34,349 nucleotides of DNA from Planctomycetota bacterium (GCA_016872755.1 VGZE01000025.1:1-34349), one strand, 5' to 3'. Counted from the stretch's first letter, positions 1 through 9,423 are shown. Notes: generated by a model not told the origin, from the sequence alone. A program made the numbers and translations.

Positions 1-180
1 CGGGCATGTTGTCACTACATCGACTTTTCAGCTCTTTCCGCGGCCGAACGGGCCCTCTGGACCCTCCCAACGGGACCTGCCGTCGGAAACTACCTCGCGC
101 TTTTCTCCAACTGCGGAACTTGGGCTAACTCTCGGGGGTTTGGCTCGTTATCCTGGTCCGCCCCCCGGCCGGCCCCCCCC
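1..180. other. intergenic lead-in, no gene seen
   Basis: No reading frame with plausible coding character was recognised here. The region is less GC-rich than the genes around it. It ends in a C6-GG-CC-GG-C8 block at 161-180 that abuts the ATG of the first gene, so there is no purine-rich ribosome-binding site. A TATCCT hexamer near 150 might be a -10 element, but no matching -35 was found. An upstream gene may end before the window begins. Confidence 0.4.
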
Positions 181-930
181 ATGATCGACGTCGACAACGT
201 GACCAAGCGCTACGGCCCCACGCTGGCCGTGGACGCCGTCTCCTTCCACATCGGCGCCGGCGAGATCGTCGGCTTCCTCGGCCCCAACGGCGCGGGCAAG
301 TCGACCCTGCTCAAGATGATCTCGACCTGGATGGAGCCCGATTCCGGCTCCATTCGGATCGCCGGGCACGACACGCGCACGGCCGCGCTATCGGTCCGCC
401 GTGCGCTGGGCTACCTGCCCGAGCACAACGCGCTCTACGACGGAATGCGCGTCGAGCGCTTTCTCGAATTCGTCGGCCGCGCGCGCGGCCTGAGCGGCGC
501 GACGCTGCGCGAGCGCATGGCCTGGTGCATCCAGGGCTGCCGGCTCGAGGCGGTCGTGCACAAGCGCGTGCAGCAGTGCTCGAAGGGCTACCGGCAGCGC
601 ATCGGCGTCGCGGCCAGCCTGATCCACGACCCGCCGGTGATCGTGCTCGACGAGCCGACGCACGGCCTCGACCCGATCCAGGTGGTCGCCTTCCGCAACT
701 TCATCCAGGGCCTGCGCAAGAACCGCGCGATCCTGTTCTCGAGCCACATCCTGTCGGAGGTGGTCGGCATCTCCGAGCGACTGCTGATCATCCAGCACGG
801 CCGGCTGCTGGCCGATGTCAAGGTCGAGGAACTGCGCCGGCAGGCCGCCGCGCGCGGCGAGGAGCTCGAGAACGTCGTGCTCGAGATCGTGCGTCGCAAG
901 GCCCCGGCTCGCGACGAGGTGAGCGCATGA
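181..930 (+). CDS. Gld-type ABC transporter ATP-binding protein
   Basis: This 249-aa protein is the nucleotide-binding subunit of an ABC-2 type transporter, closest in pattern to GldA/CcmA ATPases. Walker A is GPNGAGKST at residues 34-42. The Q-loop region reads GYLPEHN (77-83), with the Gln replaced as in GldA-like proteins. The signature is the divergent CSKGYRQR (133-140) rather than LSGGQ. Walker B is VIVLDEP (153-159) and the switch His is in SSH (187-189). It would sit at the inner face of the membrane and power the permease whose ATG overlaps its stop codon (ATGA). The substrate is unknown. The ATG start gives the expected N-terminal strand but is preceded by a C-tract instead of a Shine-Dalgarno sequence. 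Confidence 0.93.
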   Translation: MIDVDNVTKRYGPTLAVDAVSFHIGAGEIVGFLGPNGAGKSTLLKMISTWMEPDSGSIRIAGHDTRTAALSVRRALGYLPEHNALYDGMRVERFLEFVGRARGLSGATLRERMAWCIQGCRLEAVVHKRVQQCSKGYRQRIGVAASLIHDPPVIVLDEPTHGLDPIQVVAFRNFIQGLRKNRAILFSSHILSEVVGISERLLIIQHGRLLADVKVEELRRQAAARGEELENVVLEIVRRKAPARDEVSA

Positions 931-1715
931 GCGGGACCGCTTCGACGGGCGCGGCGGGCAATCGCGTTTCGCTCGGCGAATTCTGCGCCGGCGTGCAAGT
1001 CGTGGCGCGGCGCGAGCTGGGAGCGTACTTCGAATCGGCGATCGCCTACGTCTACACGATCGGTTTCGTCGTGCTCGCCAACTCGATGTTCATGCAGGAG
1101 TTCTTCCTGGCCGGGACGGCGGACATGACCAGCTACTTCCAGCGCATGCCGCTGCTGCTGGCGGTGTTCCTGCCGGCGGTCACGATGCGGCTGTGGGCCG
1201 AGGAGCGCAAGCAGCGCACGATCGAGCTGTTGTTGACCCTGCCGATCGTGCCGCTGCAGGCAGTGTGCGGGAAGTTCGTCGCGGCGCTGCTGCTGTACGG
1301 CTTGTTCCTGATCGGCTCGCTGCCGATCGTCGTGATGCTGGCGGTGCTCGGCAGCCCCGATCTGGGGCTGATCGTCTCCGGCTACGTCGGCCTGATCGCG
1401 CTGGGCGCGCTGCTGCTCGCGCTGGGCTTGTTCCTGTCGGCGCTGTCGGCCGACCAGATCGTGGCCTTCGTGAGCACGGCCTGCTGCGCGCTGCTGCTCG
1501 TGCTGCTCGGCGACCAGCGCGTCGTGTCGGTGCTCGACGGACTGGCGCCCAAGCTGGCCGGCGGGACGCTGCTCGCCGAGTCGATCGCGCTCACGCCGCC
1601 CTACGAGACCTTCGTGGCGGGCAGCCTCGAGTTGTCGTCGCTGGTGCACTTTGGCGCCTTCACGGCCCTGTTCCTGTGGCTGTGCGCGCACGCGCTGGAG
1701 CAGCGGCGCACCTGA
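927..1715 (+). CDS. ABC-2 type permease (GldF-like)
   Basis: This 262-aa membrane protein has about six hydrophobic segments (roughly 38-55, 73-88, 115-140, 147-172, 176-194, 238-256). The cytoplasmic motif RLWAEERKQRTIELLLTLPI (88-107) is typical of GldF/NosY-type ABC-2 permeases. The start is fixed by a 4-bp ATGA overlap with the ATPase stop, which implies translational coupling. It presumably forms the transmembrane channel for the ATPase at 181-930 and works with the large GldG-like subunit that begins 11 bp downstream. In Bacteroidota the GldA/F/G set is needed for gliding. In Planctomycetota the same cassette is common without proven gliding, so the cargo is unknown. Confidence 0.9.
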   Translation: MSGTASTGAAGNRVSLGEFCAGVQVVARRELGAYFESAIAYVYTIGFVVLANSMFMQEFFLAGTADMTSYFQRMPLLLAVFLPAVTMRLWAEERKQRTIELLLTLPIVPLQAVCGKFVAALLLYGLFLIGSLPIVVMLAVLGSPDLGLIVSGYVGLIALGALLLALGLFLSALSADQIVAFVSTACCALLLVLLGDQRVVSVLDGLAPKLAGGTLLAESIALTPPYETFVAGSLELSSLVHFGAFTALFLWLCAHALEQRRT

Positions 1716-1726
1716 GGTCCCGGCGC

Positions 1727-4700
1727 ATGAGCAAGAACGGTCGGGAACCGCGCGCGGGCGTGTCGTGGACGGGGCCGCCGCTCCTGCTGCTGCTCGTGCT
1801 GCTGGGCGGGCTGGCCGCCGTGCTGGCCGTGCGCATCGCGCGCCACGCACCGCAGGCGCGCGTCGAGCTCGGCCGCCTCAAGCTGACCGCCGTCGACGAA
1901 CCGACCCGCGCGCGCCTGGCCGGGCTGGCCGATCGCGTGCAGGTCAACTACTACGTCAGCCGGCGCGACGCGCTGCCGTCGCACATGCGCTCGATGGAGC
2001 AGCGCGTGCGCGACGTGTGCGAGGCGCTGCGCAACGCGGCGCCCGAACGCTTCGATTTCCAGATCCTCGACCCCGACTCCCATCCGGACTTCGCGCGCTT
2101 CGCGGCCAAGCGCAAGGCCTCGCCGGTACGCGTGCGCTCGATCGAGCGCGACAACTACGCCGAGCGCACGGTCTGGTCCACGCTGACGATCAGCTTCGGG
2201 CCGCATGCGCCGGCGGTGGTCAACGGCCTGCTGCCCGAGCACCTGCCGCGCCTGCAGGCGCGCATCCTGGCGCAGGTCGAGCAGCTCGAACGACCGCGCA
2301 AGCCGGTCGTCGTGATCGCCGGCAGCGCTCGCTGCGACGAGCTCGCGGCCGCGCTGGCCGAGGCCCCGCCCGGCGGCCGCGGCGCCGAAGTGCGGCGCTT
2401 CGAAATGGGGAGTGCGCTGCCCTTGCCGCGCGAAGGCGATCTGTTGTTCTGGATCGATCCGCTCGAAGTGCCCGCGACGCGGCTGCGCGAGCTCGAGGAC
2501 TGGCTCGCCAGCGGGCGTTCGGTCGTGCTCGCCGGCGGGCTGCGCCGCGTCGCCGCGGCCGCGCGCGACGGCCAGCCCGCACTCGCGGTGTCCGAGACGG
2601 GCTTCCCCGCCGCGGCCGTGTACTCGCACTTCGGACTCGAGCCGCGCGACGGGTTCTATCTCGACGAGAACTGCGAGCAGCTCGCTTTCGGCGGCACCCC
2701 GCTGCCGGTCCCCGCATTGGTGCGCTGCATCGCGCCGGCGCAGGATTTCCACAGCTTCCTCGGACAGCCCAACGGCACGCTGCTGTTCGAGACGCCGACT
2801 CCGATCGCGCTCGACGGCGCGCGCCTGGAGCGCCTCGGCTGGCGCGCCGAGCTGCTCGCCACGACCTCCGACAAGACCTGGAAACAGCCGCTGCCGCCGC
2901 CCGTGCAGGGCGCGACGCTGGTGCCGCTGTCCGCGCTCTCGCCCGAGCGCGGTGAGCACGCGCCGAAGCAGGCCATGATGGTCGCGCTGCGCCCGCAGGA
3001 CCCGACGCAGGGCCTGCTGATCGCCTGCGCCGCCGCGACGCCGTTCCGGGACGGGACTTACGCGCGCGAAGCAACCGCACACTGGCGCCTGGTCAAGACG
3101 CTGATCGACACGCTGTGCGCGCCCGAACGGCTGGTGCAGAACCAGGTCGGCGTGCTGCGGCCGGCCCCGCTGCCCGAGCTCGCCTCGGGCGCGCGCCTCG
3201 GCTGGCGTGCCTTTTGTCTCTTCTTGCTACCGCTGTGCATGCTCGGGATCGCGTTCGCACGCGGCGCCGTCGGGACGGCCACCTCGGCGGGCCTGGCGCG
3301 CCTGCGCGGCGCGCTCCTGCCGCGACCGGTCGCGCTGCGCCTGCTCGCGGGTCTCGGCCTGGCCGTCGGCGCGACCTTCGCCGCCGGGGTCGCGGACCTG
3401 CGCGCGGACCTTTCCGAGGACGGGCTGAACCAGCTCGCGCCCGAGAGTCGCGCGATCGCGCGCGAGGCGCGCTCCGTGCGCGTCGAGCTGTGTTTCTCGG
3501 CCCAGGACCGCCTCCCACCCGCGCTGCGCACGCCGGTTGCACGGCTCGTCGAGACGGTGCGCGCGTTCCGGCGCGCCGGCGCGGATCTCTCGATCGAGGA
3601 CTTGGAACCCGACGCCGCCGACCAGGCCTCGCGCGCGGCCCAGCTCGCGCGCGGCTTCGTGCCGATCGACGTTTCGACCCGTGACGAGGAGATCACGACG
3701 GTCCGCACCGTCTACAGCGCGCTGCGCCTGTCCAGCGGTGAACGCACCGAATTGCTGCGCTTCCCTGACGAGGCCTCCTTCGAGCAGGCCGAATTCCGCA
3801 TCGCCTTCGCGTTGTGGCGGCTGCGCACCGGCAAGAGCCCGGCGATCGCCTTCGCATCCGACACGCCGCGCATGTCGGCGGCGGAAGAGTACGACGAGCA
3901 ACAGAAGGGCCTGTTCGCGCCGCGCGCCGGCGATGTCTACCAGCAGGCGCGCGAGCTGCTCGCGCGTAACGACTTCGTCGTGCTGCACGTGAACCCGCGC
4001 GATCCCAGCATGCCCACGGGCGCCGACGCGCTGGTCTGGCTGCAGCCGCGGCGCGATGCGAAGCCGATGACCGAGCTCTTGATCACCTACCTGCACCGCG
4101 GCGGCCACGCGCTGCTCGCGGCCCAGCACTTCGTGATGCAGTCGCACCAGTTCGCGGGCAAGAACTTCGATATCGAGTACTGGCCGCAACCGCAGTCGCC
4201 GGACGTCGAGCGCCACTACTTCCCGGAGGTCGGCATCGAGCTGGTGCGGGAGCCGTTCTTCGACGCGCTCAACACGCGCGTCGAACTCGAGAGCAAGGCC
4301 AAGAAGCGCGCCGAGGAGGACTTCTTCGCGATGGAATCGGCGCTGCCGTTCCTCGTGCGCGTCGCGGCGTCCAGCTTCGCGCCCGACGCCCCGCTGCTGC
4401 GCGGGGTCGGCGACCAGGCCTTCCTGTTCCCGGCCTTCTTCCGACTCGACGAGGCCAAGCTCGCGGCGGCGGGACTGCAGGCGCAGCCGCTGATGTGGAG
4501 CTCCGAGCGCACGTGGAGCATCGACTGGAAGGGCGGTCGCTTCAAGGACGCGCTGCTGTCCTGGCCGCCGGGGCCCGAGCAGGTGGGTCCGACGCCGCTG
4601 GAGCCGCTGCTGCGCGGCCGCGTGCCGCTGGCGCTCGACGTGCGCGGCACTTTCCCCTACCCGGAGCAGCGGCTGGTCGATGCGCTGTACGAGACGCTGC

Positions 4701-5074
4701 CGGACGGCCGCAGCGAGTCCCGACCCGCGCCGCCGTGGCCCAGCGCCGCGGAAGACCCGGGCCGGCCCGGTCGATTGCTGTTCTTCGGCTGCTCCGAGGC
4801 GTTCAAGAACTACCGGCTGCGCGCGCGCGACTTCCGCGCCGACACGCTGCTGCTCAACTGCGCGGCGGAGCTCGCGCTGCCCGCCGAGCTTGCGCGCATC
4901 GCGACGCGGCGGCGGGTCGAGCGCGGCTTCGGCCTGGTCGAGCCCTCGCGCAAGCTGTGGTGGCGCAACGCCGTGGTCGCCGGCGTGCCGCTCCTGCTCG
5001 TGCTGGTCGCGCTGTCGCGCGCGCTGGCCGGCCGCCGCGCCGATGCGCGCCAGCCCGCCGGAGGCGCGGCGTGA
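1727..5074 (+). CDS. GldG-like ABC auxiliary protein, tandemly duplicated
   Basis: This 1115-aa protein has a transmembrane segment at about 17-36, two central ones (about 492-513 and 530-555) and one at the C-terminus (about 1082-1102). That gives two extracytoplasmic modules, each of the GldG type (ABC-type auxiliary, PF09822-like). Module 1 starts near residue 48 and module 2 near 557. Each opens with an L-x2-L-x4-x-R-like strand/helix, then a short beta segment (VQVNYYVS; VRVELCFS), an LP-x-x-(M/L)-R-x3 helix, an L-(D/E)-P-D turn, and a later T-V-(W/Y)-S-x-L strand. The correspondence suggests internal duplication. A usual GldG is roughly half this length. The ATG lies 11 bp after the permease stop, and the stop overlaps the next gene by GTGA. 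It is likely the periplasmic subunit of the Gld-type transporter. Confidence 0.85.
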   Translation: MSKNGREPRAGVSWTGPPLLLLLVLLGGLAAVLAVRIARHAPQARVELGRLKLTAVDEPTRARLAGLADRVQVNYYVSRRDALPSHMRSMEQRVRDVCEALRNAAPERFDFQILDPDSHPDFARFAAKRKASPVRVRSIERDNYAERTVWSTLTISFGPHAPAVVNGLLPEHLPRLQARILAQVEQLERPRKPVVVIAGSARCDELAAALAEAPPGGRGAEVRRFEMGSALPLPREGDLLFWIDPLEVPATRLRELEDWLASGRSVVLAGGLRRVAAAARDGQPALAVSETGFPAAAVYSHFGLEPRDGFYLDENCEQLAFGGTPLPVPALVRCIAPAQDFHSFLGQPNGTLLFETPTPIALDGARLERLGWRAELLATTSDKTWKQPLPPPVQGATLVPLSALSPERGEHAPKQAMMVALRPQDPTQGLLIACAAATPFRDGTYAREATAHWRLVKTLIDTLCAPERLVQNQVGVLRPAPLPELASGARLGWRAFCLFLLPLCMLGIAFARGAVGTATSAGLARLRGALLPRPVALRLLAGLGLAVGATFAAGVADLRADLSEDGLNQLAPESRAIAREARSVRVELCFSAQDRLPPALRTPVARLVETVRAFRRAGADLSIEDLEPDAADQASRAAQLARGFVPIDVSTRDEEITTVRTVYSALRLSSGERTELLRFPDEASFEQAEFRIAFALWRLRTGKSPAIAFASDTPRMSAAEEYDEQQKGLFAPRAGDVYQQARELLARNDFVVLHVNPRDPSMPTGADALVWLQPRRDAKPMTELLITYLHRGGHALLAAQHFVMQSHQFAGKNFDIEYWPQPQSPDVERHYFPEVGIELVREPFFDALNTRVELESKAKKRAEEDFFAMESALPFLVRVAASSFAPDAPLLRGVGDQAFLFPAFFRLDEAKLAAAGLQAQPLMWSSERTWSIDWKGGRFKDALLSWPPGPEQVGPTPLEPLLRGRVPLALDVRGTFPYPEQRLVDALYETLPDGRSESRPAPPWPSAAEDPGRPGRLLFFGCSEAFKNYRLRARDFRADTLLLNCAAELALPAELARIATRRRVERGFGLVEPSRKLWWRNAVVAGVPLLLVLVALSRALAGRRADARQPAGGAA

Positions 5075-6126
5075 CGCGCTCGTTGCGTGCGTCGATCGCC
5101 TGCACCGCCGTGCTCGCCGCGGCGCTGCTCGCGGCCGATCGACTGCTCGACGCGCGGCGCGCGAGCACGCGCCGCGCCGAGCTGCGCATCGGACGGCTGG
5201 TGCCGAAGGAGGAGCGCGAGCGCGCCGCGGTGGCCGGCCTGAAGCTCGAGCTCGGCAAGGACGCGCTCGTCTACGTCAACGAATCCGGCCGCTGGAAGAG
5301 CTCGTGGAAGAACGCGGTCGGGAGCAAGGAGCGGCTGGAGAGCCTGATCCGCAAATTGCACGAGGCCGAGGGCATGGTGCAGAGCGACGATCCCGCGCGC
5401 GCCGCCGGCTTCGGATTCGATCCGCTGCGCGTGACGCGCGTGACGCTGCTCGGTCCCGCGCTGGAATCGCTCGGCTCCTTCGAGCTCGGCAGCGGTTTCT
5501 CGGATCGCGAGCGCTGCTTCGTGCGCCGCGCGGGCGAGCCGCGCATCTGGGACGTCGACGTGAACCCGTGGGACGAGCTCGCGCCGCCGGGACCCGGCCT
5601 GCCGCCGCTCGTGCACCCGTTCACGATGCCGTACGACTGGCCGGGCGAGGACGCCGGTCTGATGGAATCCGTCGAAGTCGAGCGGCCCGACGGCACCGCG
5701 TATCGCCTGACGCTGCATCAGCTGGAGCTGACGCCGGAACAGATGCAGGAGGGCAAGCAGCCGTACGAGTGGCGGCTGGCGCGCGGGCCGGAGGAAGCGC
5801 TGCCCACGACCGGCTACCTGGGCGCCGGCTACACGTTGTTCCTGGTCAAGGTCCCCTACCTCGACCTCGTCGAGCCGAGCGAGGCCGCCACGCTGGGGTT
5901 CGACGCGCCGCGCGGGCGCGTGCGACTGCGACCGTCCAAGGGCGAGCCGGCCGAACTCGTGCTCGCCGCGCGCCTGTCGCAGGGCCGCCACGCGCTGCGC
6001 TGCAGCCTGACCGGACTGGTGTTCCGCATCGACCCCGAGGTACAGGCGATCCTGTTCCCGTCGGCCGAGCAATTGCTGCCGCCGGCGACCGACAACCCGT
6101 GGGACCCCTACTTGCGCCGTCGCTGA
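5071..6126 (+). CDS. DUF4340-like membrane-anchored protein
   Basis: This is a 351-aa protein with one N-terminal membrane anchor (about residues 7-24) and a large extracytoplasmic portion. The anchor is followed by a charged stretch and the segment GLKLELGKDALVYVNESGRW, then a helix-rich region (ERLESLIRKLHEAEGM). This is the usual pattern of DUF4340 proteins, which compare a short W-containing element with two beta repeats and typically follow gldG in planctomycete genomes. The GTG start overlaps the previous stop (GTGA), the only arrangement that avoids a long intrusion into the GldG-like gene. It is probably the last subunit of this ABC cassette. Its molecular role is not known. Confidence 0.78.
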   Translation: MTRSLRASIACTAVLAAALLAADRLLDARRASTRRAELRIGRLVPKEERERAAVAGLKLELGKDALVYVNESGRWKSSWKNAVGSKERLESLIRKLHEAEGMVQSDDPARAAGFGFDPLRVTRVTLLGPALESLGSFELGSGFSDRERCFVRRAGEPRIWDVDVNPWDELAPPGPGLPPLVHPFTMPYDWPGEDAGLMESVEVERPDGTAYRLTLHQLELTPEQMQEGKQPYEWRLARGPEEALPTTGYLGAGYTLFLVKVPYLDLVEPSEAATLGFDAPRGRVRLRPSKGEPAELVLAARLSQGRHALRCSLTGLVFRIDPEVQAILFPSAEQLLPPATDNPWDPYLRRR

Positions 6127-6143
6127 GCCGCGGCGTGATCGTG

Positions 6144-6149
6144 TAGGTT
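6144..6149 (+). promoter_or_regulatory. candidate -10 hexamer for the MBOAT gene
   Basis: TAGGTT fits TAnnnT and ends 12 bp before the GTG at 6162. It would start a new transcript with a leader of only a few bases, separating the acetylation genes from the ABC cassette. No convincing -35 was found. Confidence 0.25.
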
Positions 6150-6161
6150 GGACCACCCCGC

Positions 6162-7562
6162 GTGGTCTTTTCCGCGTACATCTTCCTGTTCGCGTTCCTG
6201 CCGCTGGTCCTTTGCGCGTACTACGCGCTGACGGGCCGCGCGCGCACGTGGCTGCTGCTCGCGGCGAGCACGCTGTTCTACGCGTGGTGGCGCGTCGATT
6301 TCGCGGCGCTGATGTTCGTCACCTGCGGCATCGACTATGCGGTCGGGTTGCGCCTGGAGTCGAGCACGGATCCCGCCCGACGGCGCGGCTGGCTGTGGCT
6401 CTCGATCGTCTCCAACCTCGCGCTGCTCGGCTACTTCAAGTACGCGAACTTCGGCATCGACAACCTGAACGTGCTGCTGGCGGCGCTGGGCCTGCGCGAA
6501 ACCTGGTGGCCACAGGTCGTGCTGCCGGTCGGCATCTCGTTCTACACGTTCCAGTCGATGAGCTACACGATCGACGTGTATCGCCGCGAGTTGCGAGCCC
6601 AGCGCGACTTCGTCGACTTCGCGAGCTTCGTCACCTTGTTCCCGCAGCTCGTGGCCGGCCCGATCGTGCGCTACGCGGACGTGGCCGACCAGCTGCGCGG
6701 ACGCAGCCACACGCTCGAGCGCTTCGCGCACGGCGTGCTCTTGTTCCAGCTCGGGTTGGCCAAGAAGGCGCTGCTGGCCGACCAGTTCGCGCCGTTGGCC
6801 GACCGCGCCTTCGACGCCAGCCAGGGCGGCGCCGCGATCGGCGCGGCAGCGGCATGGCTGGGTGTCGTGGCCTACGCGCTGCAGATCTACTTCGACTTCA
6901 GCGGCTACTCCGACATGGCGATCGGGCTGGGCCGGATGTTCGGTTTCGAGTTCCCGGTCAACTTCGACTCGCCGTACAAGGCGAAGAGCATCACCGAGTT
7001 CTGGCGGCGCTGGCACATCACGCTCTCGACCTGGCTGCGCGACTACCTGTACGTGCCGCTGGGCGGCAACCGCGGCGGCGCGGGGCGCACGTACCTGAAT
7101 CTCGAGCTGACGATGCTGCTCGGCGGGCTGTGGCACGGCGCGTCGTGGAACTTCGTGCTGTGGGGCGCCTGGCACGGCAGCTGGCTCGCGTTGGAGCGCA
7201 TGCTCGGCAAGCGCGCGTTCTGGCAGCGGCTGCCCGGACCGCTCGGCGCGCTGCCGACCTTCGCGATCGTGCTGATCGGCTGGGTCTTCTTCCGCTCGGT
7301 CGATCTGCGCGGCGCGATCTCGCACCTGTGCGCGCTGGTCGGCGCGACGCCGGTACCGGCCCTTGCCGACCTCGACTTCTCGCTGCCGGTCGCGACGCTG
7401 CTGGTGCTCGGGCTCGCGCTGGTCTTCTGCGCGCCGAACTCGCAGCAGTTGCTGGAGCGGCCGCGCCGCGTCGTCGCGCTGGCCGCCGGGCTCGTGTTCG
7501 TCGCCGCACTGTTCCACGTGGCCGCGCAGGCCTACAGCCCGTTCCTGTACTTCCAGTTCTGA
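6162..7562 (+). CDS. MBOAT family O-acyltransferase (AlgI-like)
   Basis: This 466-aa polytopic membrane protein begins with the classic AlgI-type segment MVFSAYIFLFAFLPLVL. It contains the MBOAT core: FYTFQSMSYTIDVYR near 127-141, QLVAGPIVRYADV near 163-175, DFSGYSDMAIGLGRMFGFEFPVNF-type region near 245-268, and EFWRRWHITLSTWLRDYLYVPLGGNRGG from about 281. The putative catalytic His is H325 in GGLWHGASW, and a second conserved His is H338 in GAWHG. AlgI-type proteins move acetyl groups across the inner membrane for transfer to an exopolysaccharide. The next gene encodes a matching AlgX/AlgJ-type acetyltransferase 7 bp downstream. The polysaccharide acceptor is not encoded in this window. Confidence 0.93.
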   Translation: MVFSAYIFLFAFLPLVLCAYYALTGRARTWLLLAASTLFYAWWRVDFAALMFVTCGIDYAVGLRLESSTDPARRRGWLWLSIVSNLALLGYFKYANFGIDNLNVLLAALGLRETWWPQVVLPVGISFYTFQSMSYTIDVYRRELRAQRDFVDFASFVTLFPQLVAGPIVRYADVADQLRGRSHTLERFAHGVLLFQLGLAKKALLADQFAPLADRAFDASQGGAAIGAAAAWLGVVAYALQIYFDFSGYSDMAIGLGRMFGFEFPVNFDSPYKAKSITEFWRRWHITLSTWLRDYLYVPLGGNRGGAGRTYLNLELTMLLGGLWHGASWNFVLWGAWHGSWLALERMLGKRAFWQRLPGPLGALPTFAIVLIGWVFFRSVDLRGAISHLCALVGATPVPALADLDFSLPVATLLVLGLALVFCAPNSQQLLERPRRVVALAAGLVFVAALFHVAAQAYSPFLYFQF

Positions 7563-7569
7563 GCCGCTC

Positions 7570-9423
7570 GTGACTCGCCCTCCGCCCCGCCCCTCGCCTG
7601 CGTACCCGCGCCGGCTCGCGCTCGTGATCAGCGCGGCCTTCGTGGGTCTGCTCGCCGCGGTTGCGCTGGTCGATGCCGGCCATTGGTGGTTGCGCGGACC
7701 TGCACCGGGCGGCACTCAGCAGCCGCTGCCGGGCGGCAGCGACGGCTGGTTGCGCGGCGGAATCAGCTCCGCGCTCGAGCGCAACCTGCAGAACGGCTCC
7801 GCCTTCGCGAATGTCGTGCGCCCGCTGTGGAACGAGGCGCGCCTGGCGGCGCTGGACGACGGCGGCCGGAACGTCGTCGTGGGTCGCGACGGCTGGCTGT
7901 ACCTGGCCAGCGACGTGCGGCCGCCGCGCGACACGCCGCGGCTGCAACGCGAATACGCCGCTCATGTCGAGGCCGGCGTGCTCGCCATGCGTTCGCTCGG
8001 CGCGCGCACGCTGTTCGTCCTGGTGCCCGACAAGAGCTCGCTCGCCGTCGAGCACCTGCCCGCCGGCCTGCGCGCGACGCCGTCGAGCTATCCAGGGCTG
8101 CGCGAGCAAATGCTCGCGCGCGACATCGACTGTCCCGACCTGCTCGGCTGGATGCGCGGCGGTCCGGAGATCGCGTGGTACCGCCGCGACGACACGCACT
8201 GGACGCTGGCCGGGGTCGAGCGCATCGCGACGCTGCTCGCCTGCGCCGTGCGCGCGCGCGTCGGCACCGATGCCATGGCACCGGCGCAACCTCAGGCGCG
8301 GCTCTCGGCCTGGCCGGCCTTCCGCGGGATCCGACCCGACCTGCTGAGCGGGCTGGGCCTCACTCCGAACAGCCGCGCCTGGCGCGGGCTCGTCGACCCC
8401 GAACACGGCCGGGTGCTGGGCGTGCCGCGCTCGGACAGCGCGCCGCGCATTGCGCTCGCGGGCACCAGCATGAGCTTCAAGCAACTGCGCGAGGCGCTGT
8501 GCGTGGAACTCGGCGTGGAGATCGCGAACTATGCGCAGGCCGGCGCAGGCACGTCGGGCAAGTTCGTCGAGGCGCTGCTCGACTTCGCGAGCGGACGCGC
8601 GCCGACGCCCGAGCTGCTGATCTGGGAGACCGTCGAGCGCTACGGCCGCGAGGGACCGTGCCTGACCTTCGCTGGTCTGCCCTCGGCACTGGAGCGCGTG
8701 TACGCGGCACGCTGGAGCCCCTGGCGGGAACTCTCCGCCGGCGAGCCGCTGCGACGGGATCTGGCGACGCTGGCGCGCGTGCCACTGGAAGGTGAGAGCC
8801 TGCCGCGGCGCCGCGACACGTGGGAGGTGCGCCGTTTCGAGGGCGGTTTCGTGCTGCCCGGCAATGGCACCTTCGCGTTGACCTTCGAGGCACGGGCCGC
8901 GGGCACCGCGCTGATCGCCGCGCGGCTCGAGAATCGCGCCTGGGTGGATGCCGTGCTGCGGCCGATCGAGCCCGGCTCGCGGCGACTGCCGCTCGTCGGC
9001 GCCGATTGGATCACCAGTTTCGAACTCGCACTGCGCGCTTCCTCCGGTGCGGAGCTGGCGGCGGATGGCTTCGGGCTCGACTCGGCCTGGCGCGCTAGCG
9101 GTAGTTGCGATGCACGCGCGCTGCCTGCGCCGGGGAACTTCGAGCTCGCGCTGGGTGTGCCGTCCACGGCGGAATTGGCCGGGCTGGCCGCGCTGCAATT
9201 CGACCTCGTCGCCGAGCGAGCGGGCGACGCGCTCCTGCGCGTGGGCGAAGGTCCGGCGCTTCAGTTCCCGCTGCCGGCCGGCGCGCAGCGCTGCGTCGTC
9301 CCGCTGCGGCGTGCGCTTGCGGACACGGGCAACGGCAAGCACGGCGCCGTGCTCGAACTGCCGGCGGGTGCGCGCCTGGCCGGTCCCGTCGAGCGCCTCG
9401 AGCTGACGGAGATCGCGCGATGA
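7570..9423 (+). CDS. AlgX/AlgJ-type SGNH polysaccharide O-acetyltransferase
   Basis: This 617-aa protein has an N-terminal signal anchor (about 15-36) and a periplasmic SGNH-like domain. The AlgX triad is visible: D208 and H210 in DDTHWTLAG, and S300 in AGTSMS, matching the D-x-H and GTS-x-S motifs of AlgX. The upstream VGRDGWLYL (104-112) and VPDKSS (152-157) segments are also typical. The C-terminal part from about residue 400 is beta-rich and may be a carbohydrate-binding or jelly-roll module, which is an inference. It would transfer acetyl groups delivered by the MBOAT protein to a polymer. The GTG start lies 7 bp after the MBOAT stop, and its own stop overlaps the next ATG (ATGA), so the three genes are probably co-translated. 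Confidence 0.85.
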   Translation: MTRPPPRPSPAYPRRLALVISAAFVGLLAAVALVDAGHWWLRGPAPGGTQQPLPGGSDGWLRGGISSALERNLQNGSAFANVVRPLWNEARLAALDDGGRNVVVGRDGWLYLASDVRPPRDTPRLQREYAAHVEAGVLAMRSLGARTLFVLVPDKSSLAVEHLPAGLRATPSSYPGLREQMLARDIDCPDLLGWMRGGPEIAWYRRDDTHWTLAGVERIATLLACAVRARVGTDAMAPAQPQARLSAWPAFRGIRPDLLSGLGLTPNSRAWRGLVDPEHGRVLGVPRSDSAPRIALAGTSMSFKQLREALCVELGVEIANYAQAGAGTSGKFVEALLDFASGRAPTPELLIWETVERYGREGPCLTFAGLPSALERVYAARWSPWRELSAGEPLRRDLATLARVPLEGESLPRRRDTWEVRRFEGGFVLPGNGTFALTFEARAAGTALIAARLENRAWVDAVLRPIEPGSRRLPLVGADWITSFELALRASSGAELAADGFGLDSAWRASGSCDARALPAPGNFELALGVPSTAELAGLAALQFDLVAERAGDALLRVGEGPALQFPLPAGAQRCVVPLRRALADTGNGKHGAVLELPAGARLAGPVERLELTEIAR

